Shown here in pieces: positions 50,513 through 59,940 of a stretch of 64,000 nucleotides of DNA. The stretch lies in contig NZ_CP034442.1 in the NCBI RefSeq assembly GCF_007475365.1, forward strand, positions 1,054,001 through 1,118,000, read 5' to 3'. The position numbers and the translations under genes are program-made. This DNA is from Streptococcus oralis subsp. dentisani (GTDB lineage Bacteria; Bacillota; Bacilli; Lactobacillales; Streptococcaceae). The notes beneath the pieces were generated by a model. That model saw only the letters and a program-made list of their open reading frames with translations, did not search any database and was not told the origin of the DNA. Within the stretch, counting starts at the first letter, position 1. Every line of letters begins with the position of its first letter.

Positions 50513-51107
50513 GAGTATCAGTTACGCACCTTGAAAGATAAAAAGACGGGTGTCGAAATTATCGGTGGAGTTGCCGACTTAGAAGGAATTTCTCACGTTT
50601 CTAGCCGACGTGTCCTAGCTCAAGAACTCTTTGGCAAGACCTATGATGCTTACGACCTACAGCTTAAAAATCCAACCGATCATAGCTTGCAGCCAAAAGG
50701 CTCTGTTCTGGTTCGCTTGCCTATTTCAGCTAGAGTAGAAAATATCTACTACATCACTCCGACCAAGGAGTTGCAAGCCCTTGATTTCACCGTTCGAGAC
50801 GGAAAGGTAGAATTCATCACTAATCATTTCAGTACCTATGCTGTCGTCTATCAAGCTACTGGAACAACCTCTAACACAGAGGAAAAACCAAGTACTTCAG
50901 ATACAGAAACCTTGGCACACGAGACTAAACAACTTTCAGCTAGTTCTAACCTTGCTAAAACTGGAAATCATTCTCCTAAAGAAGAACTTCCAGCAACAGG
51001 AGAAGCGTCCAACCCACTCCTCTTCTTAGCAGGCCTCAGCCTAGCCCTCACAGCCACTTTTATGTTAAAAGGGAGAAAGGATGACTCTAACTGACCTTTA
51101 AGCACGC

Positions 51108-51145
51108 AAAAACAGGATGAAGATCACCTTCATCCTGTTTTATTT
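51108..51145. terminator. Bidirectional terminator between the GH95 gene and mraY
   Basis: ACAGGATGAAG pairs with CTTCATCCTGT around a four- to five-base loop, flanked by A and T runs on both strands. Confidence 0.88.
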
Positions 51146-51163
51146 TGTAATCAGAAATTATTT

Positions 51164-52144
51164 TTACAGTAGGTATAAAAAGGCTAGGGTCAAGAGACTT
51201 GCTAGAAGCCCAACTCCCCAAAAGAAGAAGTCAACTTTCCACTCGCTCCAAGGATTGCCCTTGCCTGAGAATCCTCCAAGCTCAAAATGATGATGCACAG
51301 GTGTCATACGGAAAATACGCTTCCCGCCACTAAGTTTGAAGTAGGTAACTTGCATCATAACAGAGCTTGTCTCAAAGACATAGATAATCCCAATCAGTAA
51401 AAGAGTCCATTCTTGGTGGAGGGCCATAGAGATTGCTGCCAGCATCCCACCTAAAGCCAAACTTCCCACATCACCCATGAAGACCTTGGCAGGCTTGTGA
51501 TTAAAGACGAAGAAGCCTAACAAACCACCAATCATGGAAAGAATCACAAGTAGGATATCGAGTTGATTTTGCATATAAGCAATCACACCGTAGGCTGACA
51601 AGCTAATCACCACGGAAATACTCGCTAAGCCGTCAATCCCGTCAGTCAGATTCACCGCATTAGAAAAACCTACCAGCCAGAAAAGGGCAAAGAAGATATA
51701 GAAAATACCCAGATGAAGAGGATAGCCAAAGACTGAAAGCATGTCACCACCACGCTCATAAAAGAGGTAGAAAATCACTCCTCCAAGCAGCTGGAGAGCA
51801 AGTTTTTGCTTGGGATTCAAGCCCTCGTTGATCTTGCGAAAGACCTTGAGGAAATCATCCAAAAAACCTACCAAACCATACAAAACCAAGATAAACAAAA
51901 TCATGCTAACATTGTTGGTCAATTGTTGGGTAAAGAGAGCGACAAGGAAACTCACAACTACTGCAACGATCAGGAAGACAAGACCTCCCATAGTTGGAGT
52001 CCCAGCTTTAGCTTGGTGTTGCTTGACATCCTCGTGCATCTGCTGACCTGTAATCTGTGCTTTTCGATAAAATCGGATAAAGGCTGGAATGCCGATCAGG
52101 GTCAATAGAAAGGCAAGAATTCCAGCACTAATGGAACTAATCAT
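51164..52144 (-). CDS. mraY: Phospho-N-acetylmuramoyl-pentapeptide transferase
   Basis: A 326-residue membrane enzyme making lipid I from UDP-MurNAc-pentapeptide. Ten transmembrane segments are apparent; active-site signatures are GTPTMGGL near residue 50, [11 protein letters not shown] with the catalytic Asp pair, [12 protein letters not shown] and MTPVHHHFE. Last gene of rsmH-ftsL-pbpX-mraY, separated from pbpX by one base. Confidence 0.97.
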   Translation of the reverse strand: MISSISAGILAFLLTLIGIPAFIRFYRKAQITGQQMHEDVKQHQAKAGTPTMGGLVFLIVAVVVSFLVALFTQQLTNNVSMILFILVLYGLVGFLDDFLKVFRKINEGLNPKQKLALQLLGGVIFYLFYERGGDMLSVFGYPLHLGIFYIFFALFWLVGFSNAVNLTDGIDGLASISVVISLSAYGVIAYMQNQLDILLVILSMIGGLLGFFVFNHKPAKVFMGDVGSLALGGMLAAISMALHQEWTLLLIGIIYVFETSSVMMQVTYFKLSGGKRIFRMTPVHHHFELGGFSGKGNPWSEWKVDFFFWGVGLLASLLTLAFLYLL

Positions 52145-52145
52145 C

Positions 52146-54401
52146 TTAATCTCCTAAAGTTACTTTCAATTTTTTGATATCTTTGAGGGCAGTATTGGCA
52201 CGGACACTTTGTTTCTTGACCGTTTTACCACTATCTTCCCACTCGATTTCTATATTCAGCCATTTGGCAAATGTTTGCACATTTTCATCTGTCCAGCCGT
52301 ACATATCAGGCATTTCTTCGACCTTATCTGACAGGATCAAGATCTGCTGATTGGCTTCCAAATTATCTCCTTCAGAAACCGAGAGTTCCTTGATTTTAGT
52401 TCCTGTTCCGATAACGATTGGTTGGACAAGGTTACGACGTAATTCCTCTGCTAGGTCACCCGGAGTAAAGTCCTTGGTAGATGGCATAGAATAGCTTGTC
52501 GTCTTGCTGACCTGATCCAAGTTCTTGGCAGTTGACTGAAGATTGAGGGATTCTTTCATAGCAGAAGCTCGCTCAAGGATTGGATTGGCAAACTCCCCAA
52601 GCTGAATACCTGAATAATGCTCTGGCTGTTGCACCGTCACATAGAGGATAAAGTCAGGATTTTCTGCAGGATGCATCGACACAACAGAGAAGATATAGTT
52701 GGTTTCACCTGTCAGGTAACCTCCATTTTTCTCATCGGCAATCTGAGCAGTCCCTGATTTCAGGGCGACATTCTGACCTGGAACATTGACAGTTGCTTTT
52801 CCTGTGCTATGGTTGTACATGGTACCATAGACAGGATCTGTTCCGACCATGACCATGTGGTCTCGAGTAGAGGATGCAGCCGCTTTTGACACAGGATTTC
52901 CGACAATTTCCTTTTGAGACTTACGAACAGACTGGTCATTTGGATCATATAGGGCACTGATAAATTTCGGCTCCAACATAACCCCATCGTTGGCAATGGC
53001 TGTAAAGGCACGAAGCATCTGGGTCTGGGTGACAGAGATCCCTTGTCCAAATGAGCTCATGGCGATATTGACAATGTTATCCGCAGGCAATTGACCTGTG
53101 TACTCATCTGCCAGACCAAAACGGGTCGGCACCCCAAACTTAAAGCGGTTAAGATAGTCCAGCCAGGTTGCATCTCCCATCTTTTGCTCAAGCAAGGTCA
53201 TCCCGATATTACTTGAGTGGGCAAAACCTTGAGAGAAGGTCATGGTACCACCACTGGTCAATCCTTCATTGACGTCCCAGTCTCGAATAGTCGCATCTGC
53301 TATTTTCAATTCACTACTGTTAAAGTATTCCCCACCAGGGAAGGTATTGTTATCAATGGCTGAGGCCAACATCATCACCTTCATGGTCGATCCTGGTTCA
53401 TAGTTACTTTGATAGAGGATATCACGCCAGACAAAGTCTTTTGTGATGCCATCCTTGGTATCGGCATTGAAGGTCGGCCGTTGAGTTGTAGCCAGGATTT
53501 CCCCTGTCTTAGCGCTAACCAAGGTAGCTGTCATATACTTGCCTTTTACCTTTTCCTGAAAGGCATCCATCTGTGTTTCCATAAAGGATTGCAAGGGACT
53601 AGAAAGGGTTGTGTACACATCTTTTCCATCTACTGTTTGTTGGGAAGCTTGATCTGTACCTGGAACAATATTTCCCAAACGATCCTTCTCATAGGTGATG
53701 ATCCCATCTGTACCCGCCAGAATGCTATTTAGGGAACTCTCCAATCCAGATGTCCCAATCAAACGTTTGGTGCCATCCTCATTTTCATGGAGTTGCGCTA
53801 AACCGATAAAGGAAGAAGCAAACTGTCCATTGGGATAACTACGGTTAGGGCTAGTTGTAAAGTCCACTCCCTCAACGCCAGCAGTTTTTAGGTCATTTTT
53901 AATAGCCATCATATTGGCATAGGTAATCCCATTTCCCTTGGTACCAAAAGATACCTGTTTTAAATCTGGCTGAGAAAGCTGTTCTTTGACATAAGACTCC
54001 TCCATATCCAGATACTTATGGAAAATTTCAGCTACCTTATTAAATTGAGAATCCTCTACATAGAGAATTTTGCCTGTTGCTGACTTGTAGGTCTTGTCAA
54101 TAACGGCATAGATATTATACGAAGTCGCATCCTCTGCAATAGGTGTCCCATTTCGATCGTATATAGTCCCTCGTTTTGCAGGAATCGTCTTGGTTGTTTG
54201 GTGAACCTTTTTAGCTTCTTGCACCAAGTCCTTCCCAAATTTTTTACCCGTTCCGATAATGACCGCAAAGTTGACCAAAAAGACAGCGAAGAGTATGACA
54301 GCCAATAAACTCAGGCTTTTCCCTACTCTTCGGCGGTTTTCTTCTGGAGATTTACGGTTACGAACGGCATAACGGATGATTTTTTCTTTCCACTTTTTCA
54401 T
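52146..54401 (-). CDS. pbpX: Penicillin-binding protein 2X
   Basis: A 751-residue class B transpeptidase for septal wall synthesis, with an N-terminal membrane anchor (about 28-50), pedestal domain, transpeptidase domain and two C-terminal PASTA domains (from about 635). Active-site motifs are intact: STMK near residue 337-340, SSN in FAHSSNIGM, and KSGT in [18 protein letters not shown]. The residues next to STMK (Thr338), before SSN (His394) and after KSGT (Gln552-type) are the penicillin-susceptible forms, so no mosaic resistance change is visible at these points. Lies between ftsL and mraY. Confidence 0.97.
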   Translation of the reverse strand: MKKWKEKIIRYAVRNRKSPEENRRRVGKSLSLLAVILFAVFLVNFAVIIGTGKKFGKDLVQEAKKVHQTTKTIPAKRGTIYDRNGTPIAEDATSYNIYAVIDKTYKSATGKILYVEDSQFNKVAEIFHKYLDMEESYVKEQLSQPDLKQVSFGTKGNGITYANMMAIKNDLKTAGVEGVDFTTSPNRSYPNGQFASSFIGLAQLHENEDGTKRLIGTSGLESSLNSILAGTDGIITYEKDRLGNIVPGTDQASQQTVDGKDVYTTLSSPLQSFMETQMDAFQEKVKGKYMTATLVSAKTGEILATTQRPTFNADTKDGITKDFVWRDILYQSNYEPGSTMKVMMLASAIDNNTFPGGEYFNSSELKIADATIRDWDVNEGLTSGGTMTFSQGFAHSSNIGMTLLEQKMGDATWLDYLNRFKFGVPTRFGLADEYTGQLPADNIVNIAMSSFGQGISVTQTQMLRAFTAIANDGVMLEPKFISALYDPNDQSVRKSQKEIVGNPVSKAAASSTRDHMVMVGTDPVYGTMYNHSTGKATVNVPGQNVALKSGTAQIADEKNGGYLTGETNYIFSVVSMHPAENPDFILYVTVQQPEHYSGIQLGEFANPILERASAMKESLNLQSTAKNLDQVSKTTSYSMPSTKDFTPGDLAEELRRNLVQPIVIGTGTKIKELSVSEGDNLEANQQILILSDKVEEMPDMYGWTDENVQTFAKWLNIEIEWEDSGKTVKKQSVRANTALKDIKKLKVTLGD

Positions 54402-54404
54402 TTC

Positions 54405-54722
54405 TTACTCCGCTGCTCGGATATTTTCGTTATTCAGCTGCAAATCCTTGGAGTTTGCAATCTCTTTCAAACGTTCTGAACGAATCAATTCATTGACCTC
54501 TTGCTTGGCATCGTCTAGCTCGGTTTTCTTTTCTTCGATTTGAGCATTGACCTTGGTCAATTCATTCTGAACTTGTAATAGCTTGGTCTGCATAAACACA
54601 ACACTAATTGCCAGGATAATCATTGTTGCAGCAATCGAAACATAGAAGGCCTTTTCCACGCGTGAAAAACCTTTAAACTTCGTTTGCAATAACTGGCTTG
54701 TTTTTTCGATTCTTTCTGCCAT
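54405..54722 (-). CDS. ftsL: Cell division protein FtsL
   Basis: A 105-residue bitopic division protein: cytoplasmic N-terminus, one transmembrane helix (VSIAATMIILAISVVFMQT, about residues 29-47) and an extracytoplasmic coiled coil (LQVQNELTKVNAQIEEKKTELDDAKQEV). It connects with DivIB/FtsB to activate septal wall synthesis. It precedes pbpX by 3 bases. Confidence 0.95.
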   Translation of the reverse strand: MAERIEKTSQLLQTKFKGFSRVEKAFYVSIAATMIILAISVVFMQTKLLQVQNELTKVNAQIEEKKTELDDAKQEVNELIRSERLKEIANSKDLQLNNENIRAAE

Positions 54723-54732
54723 GTTTTTCCTC

Positions 54733-55683
54733 TTACTTGTGAATTTTTCTAGCCACGCGCAACTTGGCTGAATGCGAACGATTGTTGGCTGCTAGCTCTT
54801 CAGCACTTGGCAAAATTGGCTTACGGGATACCAATTCCATCTTAGGCTTAAGGTCATCTGGAATGAATGGCAAGCCTTTGGGAACTTCCACTGTTGAAGC
54901 TTCTTTAAATAGTTGCTTAGTCAAGCGGTCTTCCAGCGAATGGAAGGTAATGACCGAGATTCTACCATCCAGAGCCAGCATGTCCATGGCCTGCTGGATG
55001 GATTCATCTGCTGCGCCCAGCTCATCATTGACTTCTATTCGGATAGCCTGGAAAATCTGCTTGGCAGGATGCCCCTTTTTCTTGAGCTCCTTGGCTGGCT
55101 TGGCTGACTTGATAATCTCTGCCAACTCCGTCGTTGTCTCAATTGGTTTCACCTCACGCGCTTGCTCAATCTTACGGGCAATCTGTTTAGAAAACTTATC
55201 CTCACCATACTTGAAAAAGATCCGAACCAAGTCATGATAGTCATAATGATTGACCACCTCATAGGCCGTCAGACTAGCTTCCTGATTCATCCGCATATCC
55301 AGTGGCGCATCCTTTTTATAAGAAAAGCCACGCTCACGCTGATCCAGCTGAGGACTGGACACTCCCAAGTCATAACAAATTCCATCAATTTCCTGGACAT
55401 CAGCCTCCTGCAAACGTGCCTGCAAATGACGGAAGTTATCCTTGATAAAAGTCACCATCCCTTTTTCGATATAGGGTGCCAAACGTTTTTGCGCATTGTC
55501 AATAGCATTCTGGTCCTGGTCAAAGGCATAGAGATGCCCTTTTTCGCTCAATTTACTTAATAAATATTCGCTATGGCCTGCTCCGCCCAAAGTCGCATCA
55601 ACGTAGATACCGTCAGGTTTTACGTTAAGCATATCAATCGTTTCATGAAGCAAGACCGTTACATGATGAAATTCTTTTGTCAT
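54733..55683 (-). CDS. rsmH: 16S rRNA (cytosine1402-N4)-methyltransferase
   Basis: A 316-residue SAM-dependent methyltransferase for 16S rRNA C1402. SAM motif [16 protein letters not shown], catalytic-loop [26 protein letters not shown] and the C-terminal [12 protein letters not shown] are typical. First gene of the division cluster, with an extended -10 promoter at 55693-55701. Confidence 0.97.
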   Translation of the reverse strand: MTKEFHHVTVLLHETIDMLNVKPDGIYVDATLGGAGHSEYLLSKLSEKGHLYAFDQDQNAIDNAQKRLAPYIEKGMVTFIKDNFRHLQARLQEADVQEIDGICYDLGVSSPQLDQRERGFSYKKDAPLDMRMNQEASLTAYEVVNHYDYHDLVRIFFKYGEDKFSKQIARKIEQAREVKPIETTTELAEIIKSAKPAKELKKKGHPAKQIFQAIRIEVNDELGAADESIQQAMDMLALDGRISVITFHSLEDRLTKQLFKEASTVEVPKGLPFIPDDLKPKMELVSRKPILPSAEELAANNRSHSAKLRVARKIHK

Positions 55684-55692
55684 ATCTTATCT

Positions 55693-55701
55693 ATTTTACC
55701 A
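55693..55701 (-). promoter_or_regulatory. Extended -10 promoter of rsmH
   Basis: Minus strand TGGTAAAAT, 9 bases upstream of the start codon region; a palindrome CTTGTC-T-GACAAG (about 55724-55736) lies further upstream. Confidence 0.5.
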
Positions 55702-55766
55702 CAAATCTGACCAGCTTGCACTTGTCAGACAAGGCTAAGTTTCTTCGAAAAAAATTCTCAAAAAAA

Positions 55767-55827
55767 TGTCGTGTATACTTGACATCTCTTCCCCGAAAGA
55801 ATATAATATAGTCAAATATATGCGACA
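55767..55827. promoter_or_regulatory. Inverted repeat bracketing the XRE operon promoter
   Basis: TGTCGTGTATA (55767-55777) and TATATGCGACA (55817-55827) are inverted copies with two mismatches, one on each side of the promoter. They suit operator half-regions for the regulator encoded downstream. Confidence 0.55.
55779..55807 (+). promoter_or_regulatory. Promoter of the XRE-membrane-protein operon
   Basis: TTGACA, a 17-base spacer, then TATAAT: a perfect consensus promoter 39 bases upstream of the first gene. Confidence 0.9.
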
Positions 55828-55845
55828 TATCAGAAAGGAGACCCT

Positions 55846-56040
55846 ATGAATCGTGTGAAAGAATTCCGCAAGGAACTGGGCATTTCCCAGCTCGAGCTCG
55901 CCAAAGATATCGGTGTCTCGAGACAGACTATCAACATGATTGAAAATGACAAGTACAATCCAACCCTGGAACTCTGTCTCAACCTCGCCCGCAGCCTCCA
56001 AACTGACCTCAATAGCCTCTTTTGGGAAGACGATTTTTAA
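55846..56040 (+). CDS. Small XRE-family regulator
   Basis: A 64-residue protein that consists almost only of a helix-turn-helix: VKEFRKELGISQLELAKDIGVSRQTINMIENDKYNPTLELCLNLARSL. Such minimal Xre/Cro proteins often control an adjacent membrane-protein gene. An AAGGAG site precedes the ATG. A consensus promoter and inverted repeats suggest autoregulation. It is first in a plus-strand run of four genes, divergent from rsmH. Confidence 0.9.
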   Translation: MNRVKEFRKELGISQLELAKDIGVSRQTINMIENDKYNPTLELCLNLARSLQTDLNSLFWEDDF

Positions 56041-56055
56041 AAAAGGAGCAAACAA

Positions 56056-56598
56056 ATGAAAAAAGAAACTCTCACTGAAAGACTCATCAAACGCACATAC
56101 GGCATTTCTGATCCACTTGACGAATACAAACGACGCGAAGCTGATCGTATCGGTAACCAAGTCTTTATCTTCCTATTTTATCTGATGATTTTCGGCAATC
56201 TTATTCCGCTCGTTCTGGCCTATAAATATCCTCAACTAGTGGCTCTAGTCTATCCTCCTCTGATTTTAGTGATTGCCCTCATCACTGCTGGCTATGTCAC
56301 CTACCAAATGCAAAAAACAGGGATTACAACTATTGAACCAGATATGCTGAGTGAGAAAGAAAGTAAGCAACTACACTACCCAGGTCTTAAAGCGGGTGTG
56401 TTCTTTGGCCTATGGATGTTTTTTATAACCCCTCTTCTCCATATACTTATAGGTGAAGGGCAGGACTATTTTCATTCTCTTCTTACTATAAGAAATGCTT
56501 TAACGAGTATTCTCGGTTCTGTTTTCTTCGGAGTGAGCATACAGTTCCTCATCTCCCGTCGCATTGCAAAATCCAAGAAAGATCAGGAAGACGACTAG
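56056..56598 (+). CDS. DUF3278-like membrane protein
   Basis: A 180-residue protein with four transmembrane segments (about residues 35-58, 62-85, 115-135 and 148-168). The N-terminal pattern KKE-LTERLIKRTYGISDPLDEYKRREADRIGN matches what I recall of DUF3278, and the gene 360 bases downstream has the same pattern. Function unknown. It follows the XRE gene after 15 bases with a good AAAAGGAG site. Confidence 0.75.
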   Translation: MKKETLTERLIKRTYGISDPLDEYKRREADRIGNQVFIFLFYLMIFGNLIPLVLAYKYPQLVALVYPPLILVIALITAGYVTYQMQKTGITTIEPDMLSEKESKQLHYPGLKAGVFFGLWMFFITPLLHILIGEGQDYFHSLLTIRNALTSILGSVFFGVSIQFLISRRIAKSKKDQEDD

Positions 56599-56608
56599 GA
56601 GGTGCCTT

Positions 56609-56950
56609 ATGAAATCACTAGCTAGACTACTGATCAGTCATGTTTTTATCAGTATCTTTATTACCTTTTTCCTACTTTCTGAATATATTGAGCATCCTTT
56701 CTTGATTATCTTTCTTTTATTCCTTCCTGTATTGAACAAGGGACAGAGATTCCAGAAAATCCAATCAAAAAAAATACGTCTTCTAAACGCATCTCTCTGT
56801 TTTATCCTCGTATCCTTTCCACAACTTTTAACAAATCCTATGGATTGGAGATACCTGGTATTTCTAATAATCTGTATCATTTTTAGTTTGGTTTACTTCT
56901 ATACTCTCTATCAACTCTTTAAAGAAGTCAATCAAAAATCGCTCATTTAG
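56609..56950 (+). CDS. Small membrane protein of unknown function
   Basis: A 113-residue protein made mostly of hydrophobic helices (about residues 6-38, 60-75 and 85-105). It has no recognised family. The in-frame region starts at 56564, but that part overlaps the end of the preceding gene; the Met at 56609 has an AGGAGGTG site. It lies between two DUF3278-like paralogues. Confidence 0.65.
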   Translation: MKSLARLLISHVFISIFITFFLLSEYIEHPFLIIFLLFLPVLNKGQRFQKIQSKKIRLLNASLCFILVSFPQLLTNPMDWRYLVFLIICIIFSLVYFYTLYQLFKEVNQKSLI

Positions 56951-56962
56951 GAGGTTACTCCC

Positions 56963-57502
56963 ATGAAAAAAGAAGATTTCACCACTCGCTTACTCAAACT
57001 ATTCTTTCACATACAAGGTCCCTTTGATGAATGCCGCCAAGAGATGATCTACAGGGCTTGTTCCCGTGCCTTAATCCAAATCGTTTACTCCTCCCTCCTA
57101 CTCTTCTTGTTCTATCTCCTATTTGGACGCTTCATAGAGTTGGTTCGAGATGCCATGCCCTACCTCTATTTTGGACTTATCTTCGTCCTCTCATCTAGGG
57201 CAAGACTAGCAGTTCGCGACTTACGTTTAGACAAGGATGACCCGTCCGAAATCCATCACAAAAGCTACAGCAAAAGCCAGATCAAAGTTCGTAGTTGGGG
57301 TGTATTCATCAGTATTCCAATTGGCTTGTTTGTCTTATCAGCCTTTTACAAACTCTTTGTTCAGCATCTTCCCTTAGATACCTTTGGGGATGACCTCTTC
57401 CATTTCGATAAAATGCTCCCTTTACTAGTGTTGGGATTGGGTATTGGTGCCATCTTTGGAACCATGACCTATGCCTTTTTATCGGAACGCGTTAAAAAAT
57501 AG
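56963..57502 (+). CDS. DUF3278-like membrane protein, paralogue
   Basis: A 179-residue protein sharing with the gene at 56056 the N-terminal MKKE-(F/L)T-RL(L/I)K pattern, the GPFDECRQE-like segment and a similar membrane plan of four segments, so the two are paralogues. Function unknown. It has an AGGAGG site and is the last gene of the XRE operon. No convincing terminator is seen after it; an IS relic begins about 100 bases on. Confidence 0.72.
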   Translation: MKKEDFTTRLLKLFFHIQGPFDECRQEMIYRACSRALIQIVYSSLLLFLFYLLFGRFIELVRDAMPYLYFGLIFVLSSRARLAVRDLRLDKDDPSEIHHKSYSKSQIKVRSWGVFISIPIGLFVLSAFYKLFVQHLPLDTFGDDLFHFDKMLPLLVLGLGIGAIFGTMTYAFLSERVKK

Positions 57503-57894
57503 ACCAAGATTCGCTAATTTTTCGTTTTATAGGTTTGAATGATCAAATTAAGTACACCATTTACCACAAAATACTTCATAAGGAGTTTCCCTATTAAGAC
57601 ATTACTTAGATAAGAAGGGAATTCAATCATCAATATTACGCAAGGGCAACAATCCAGACAATGGCATAATGGAGTCTTTCTTTAGCATTTTAGAATCCGA
57701 GATGTTTTATGATTTTGAAAAGGCGATTGTCAATTACATCAATTACTACAACAACAAACGAATTAAAGTCAAACTAAAAGGACTTAGTCTTGTGCAATAC
57801 AGAACTAAATCCTTTACTTAAATTATTTGTCTAACTTTTGGGGTGCGGTACAATAGCGGGTGGTTTAGTTGTCAGTAGACTGGAATTGATGATA
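57503..57894. other. Gap holding an IS3-type relic
   Basis: Between the last membrane protein gene and the acetyltransferase, nothing is coding except the relic described at 57600-57852. Confidence 0.7.
57600..57852 (+). mobile_element. Relic of an IS3-family insertion sequence
   Basis: Seventy-three continuous codons (57600-57821) encode the C-terminal end of an IS3/IS150-group transposase: RKGNNPDNGIMESFFSILESEMF, then YYNNKRIKVKLKGLSLVQYRTKSF before TAA. The Asn at PDN replaces the usual CLDN/CYDN context. Upstream the frame is broken by stops (near 57592-57599) and most of the gene is missing. After the stop, TTGTCTAACTTTTGGGGTGCGGTACA (ending 57852) looks like the terminal inverted repeat. 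The copy cannot move by itself. Confidence 0.85.
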
Positions 57895-58407
57895 TTATGG
57901 TCTCCTTATCTCAAATACTGCTGTATGAACCCACTCATTATGAATTTGTAAGTCATTTTCTATCATTCTACTAAAGGTGAAGCCATTTTTTAAAAGCACC
58001 CTCTGAGAGGCTAGATTACCCGTTGCCGTTCCTGCAATGATTCTATTGAAACCATAAGTCGTAAAGGCCTTGTCTAAAACGAGCTTAACTGCTTCGCTAG
58101 CATAACCTAAGTTACTAACATTTTCCCCAATCCTATACCCAAGCTCTGCTGTTTTCCGATCACCCTCTAAGACACTTAAATTGATTCTCCCGACCATAAC
58201 GCCTTGCGAATCTCTAATAAGATGCATATAGACATCACGATTCGTTTGTTCCGTTAACAATTCCCTTGTAATTTCTTTAAAACCTTCTAAATCAAAATAG
58301 TTAGCTGGTCTAGGAGGTAAATTTCGCTCAAAATACTCCCGATTTTCTTTTTCAAAAGCATATACATCTAGACTATTTTCTTCAGACAGCAACTCTAAAC
58401 TGATCAT
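57895..58407 (-). CDS. GNAT acetyltransferase, RimJ/RimL type
   Basis: A 170-residue N-acetyltransferase. The acetyl-CoA-binding region is visible in ELGYRIGENVSNLGYASEAVKLVLDKAFTTYGFNRI followed by NLASQRVLLKNGF. It may acetylate ribosomal proteins or another substrate; not known. The Met at 58407 follows an AGAGGAT ribosome-binding site; an earlier in-frame codon at 58440 is less likely. Lies alone next to the IS relic. Confidence 0.85.
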   Translation of the reverse strand: MISLELLSEENSLDVYAFEKENREYFERNLPPRPANYFDLEGFKEITRELLTEQTNRDVYMHLIRDSQGVMVGRINLSVLEGDRKTAELGYRIGENVSNLGYASEAVKLVLDKAFTTYGFNRIIAGTATGNLASQRVLLKNGFTFSRMIENDLQIHNEWVHTAVFEIRRP

Positions 58408-58542
58408 TACAAATCCTCTTCCATCATTATCCACACTCAAATTTTTGTATGTTGACTCCAGCTAAAATCTTCGATAAACTGACAAATCTCCCCTTCTCTT
58501 CTTAGTAAAAATATCGTTAGACTGACCTATCCCTAGCAACTC

Positions 58543-59508
58543 CTACTCTAATTTTTGCAACAGCTTTACAACTTGACGATTTTCAATCCTCACATAGTAT
58601 ACACCACTATCATTGACAAGTTTATCCTCTTTATACTTAGCAATTTTTACAGCATAAAGACCTCTTGGTAAGGGTTGGTTGGCAAAAAATTCCTTCATGA
58701 GTGCTTCAAGCTCTTTAAGATAGTCATCATACAAGAGATCTCTTTTTTCTTTTGGAACGAAATACTGAAATTCAAATGTCGGTATAAAAATCTCTTTTTG
58801 GAAAAGATATTGAGCATCCATTGGATACATTCCTTGCAGAGCTTGGCCCTTACTTTGATTTTCCTCTAATATTTCATTATAAAGATAGATATTATCAGAT
58901 TGACTATTGAATTCAAAACCAATACCTTGATACTTCAAATAAGGCAGTTTAGGATCTTTGATTGAACTGTCCAGTGTTTTTAAAAATTCGCTGGTGCCTG
59001 GACTAACCTCAATCCCTAAATAGGCTAATTCTGGGAAAACATCATAAATTTTTTTATAATTTTTGTAATTAACCTCTGCATCTGTCTTTCTATATGTTTT
59101 AATTTCCGAAAAACGAGTATAGTATTTAAATCGAGTTTTAACCTCATAGGTTTTTCCGGCTATATTTTCACTATAGGTACCATGGATTATAAATCCTCCT
59201 ACACTTGTATAGTTTTTCTCGTATTCCTCTAACTCAAACTGTCCTGTAAGACCATAATTTTGATAAGAACGATGCACAGCTTGCTCAAGTTCAGTTCGAC
59301 TTGCATGGGCAAATAGCCCCCACATATCAATTAGAGCAAAAATTGGACTGAACACTGTGAAGATTACGATTGGGATCACTATGGATAAGCAACCTATTAA
59401 TAGCCAATTTCTTTTCTTGGCGTTTCCCTCAGATTTTTTAGCAGTTTTCTGTTTCTGTTTTAAGATTAGAATGAGCAAAACCAAAATCCCTAATACTAAT
59501 AAAACCAA
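58543..59508 (-). CDS. Membrane protein of unknown function with TTG start
   Basis: A 321-residue protein with two hydrophobic segments at the N-terminus (about residues 1-18 and 33-65) and a long polar, Tyr- and Phe-rich extracytoplasmic domain; no family recognised. The start appears to be TTG at 59508, preceded at good spacing by AAAGGAG. It lies between the acetyltransferase and a 432-bp gene-free stretch. Confidence 0.65.
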   Translation of the reverse strand: MVLLVLGILVLLILILKQKQKTAKKSEGNAKKRNWLLIGCLSIVIPIVIFTVFSPIFALIDMWGLFAHASRTELEQAVHRSYQNYGLTGQFELEEYEKNYTSVGGFIIHGTYSENIAGKTYEVKTRFKYYTRFSEIKTYRKTDAEVNYKNYKKIYDVFPELAYLGIEVSPGTSEFLKTLDSSIKDPKLPYLKYQGIGFEFNSQSDNIYLYNEILEENQSKGQALQGMYPMDAQYLFQKEIFIPTFEFQYFVPKEKRDLLYDDYLKELEALMKEFFANQPLPRGLYAVKIAKYKEDKLVNDSGVYYVRIENRQVVKLLQKLE

Positions 59509-59940
59509 TCTACAATCTCCTTTTATTTTAGATAGCTGCTAACGGATGTATAGGAGACTGACAGAAATACTCATCTCACCTGATAACTTATCCTGAATTC
59601 CATAAACTCGTCTGAAATGAGGAGCAACTCTTGTCCCATTATATCACATGAGCGATACCGTGAAAAGATGAGAAAAGCCAAAAACACCCCATGGTGTGAA
59701 GCATGAAGTGTTGTAAATGCTGTATTGTAGATGGTTCTTAACGTTTAGAGAACTCTGGCTAGCTTTACGAGCCTTTTTCAAGCCTGGTTTGAACAGTCTT
59801 GGTTTTAGGACATCTCAAAATCGCTTAATAGCAACCTTTAGAGGAGTTTCTTCCGATTTTGATTTCAAGAAATAAGAATAGATGTATCTAAAATAGTGAA
59901 ATTTCTTAACGCAAAACTTTCAATCCTATCCTCTTCCTTC
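59509..59940. other. 432-bp gene-free stretch
   Basis: No open gene is visible on either strand. It contains a small hairpin at 59680-59698, and otherwise AT-rich sequence I cannot identify. A decayed mobile element is possible but I found no readable transposase. Confidence 0.6.
59680..59698 (-). terminator. Possible distal terminator of the mle operon
   Basis: Minus strand: ACACC pairs with GGTGT and is followed by TTTTTGG. The stem is short (five pairs) and it lies about 240 bases beyond mleP, so the assignment is weak. Confidence 0.4.

Larger units (their letters stand above)
45970..51094 (+). pseudogene. Wall-anchored GH95 alpha-L-fucosidase-type protein, frameshifted in the signal peptide
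   Basis: Large surface glycosidase, probably an alpha-L-fucosidase acting on host glycans. The gene starts at 45970 with a YSIRK signal peptide (CRYSIRKLTVGTASVLLG), but this frame stops at TGA (46093-46095) after 41 codons; the enzyme continues in the next frame. Removing one T in GTTTG (46090-46094) joins them as AADSV-EVKQTEPS. Counting from GTG 46088, the GH95 domain (about 95-860) keeps the conserved Asn468/Asn470 pair and a likely catalytic Glu605 and Asp766. Then follow two 140-residue carbohydrate-binding-type repeats, five 20-residue Pro/Glu/Thr repeats and LPATG with a KGRKDD anchor. The rest is undamaged. Confidence 0.9.

Noticed and set aside
59509-59940. A decayed transposase in the gene-free stretch
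   Set aside because: No recognisable transposase motif could be read in any frame and no terminal repeats were found.
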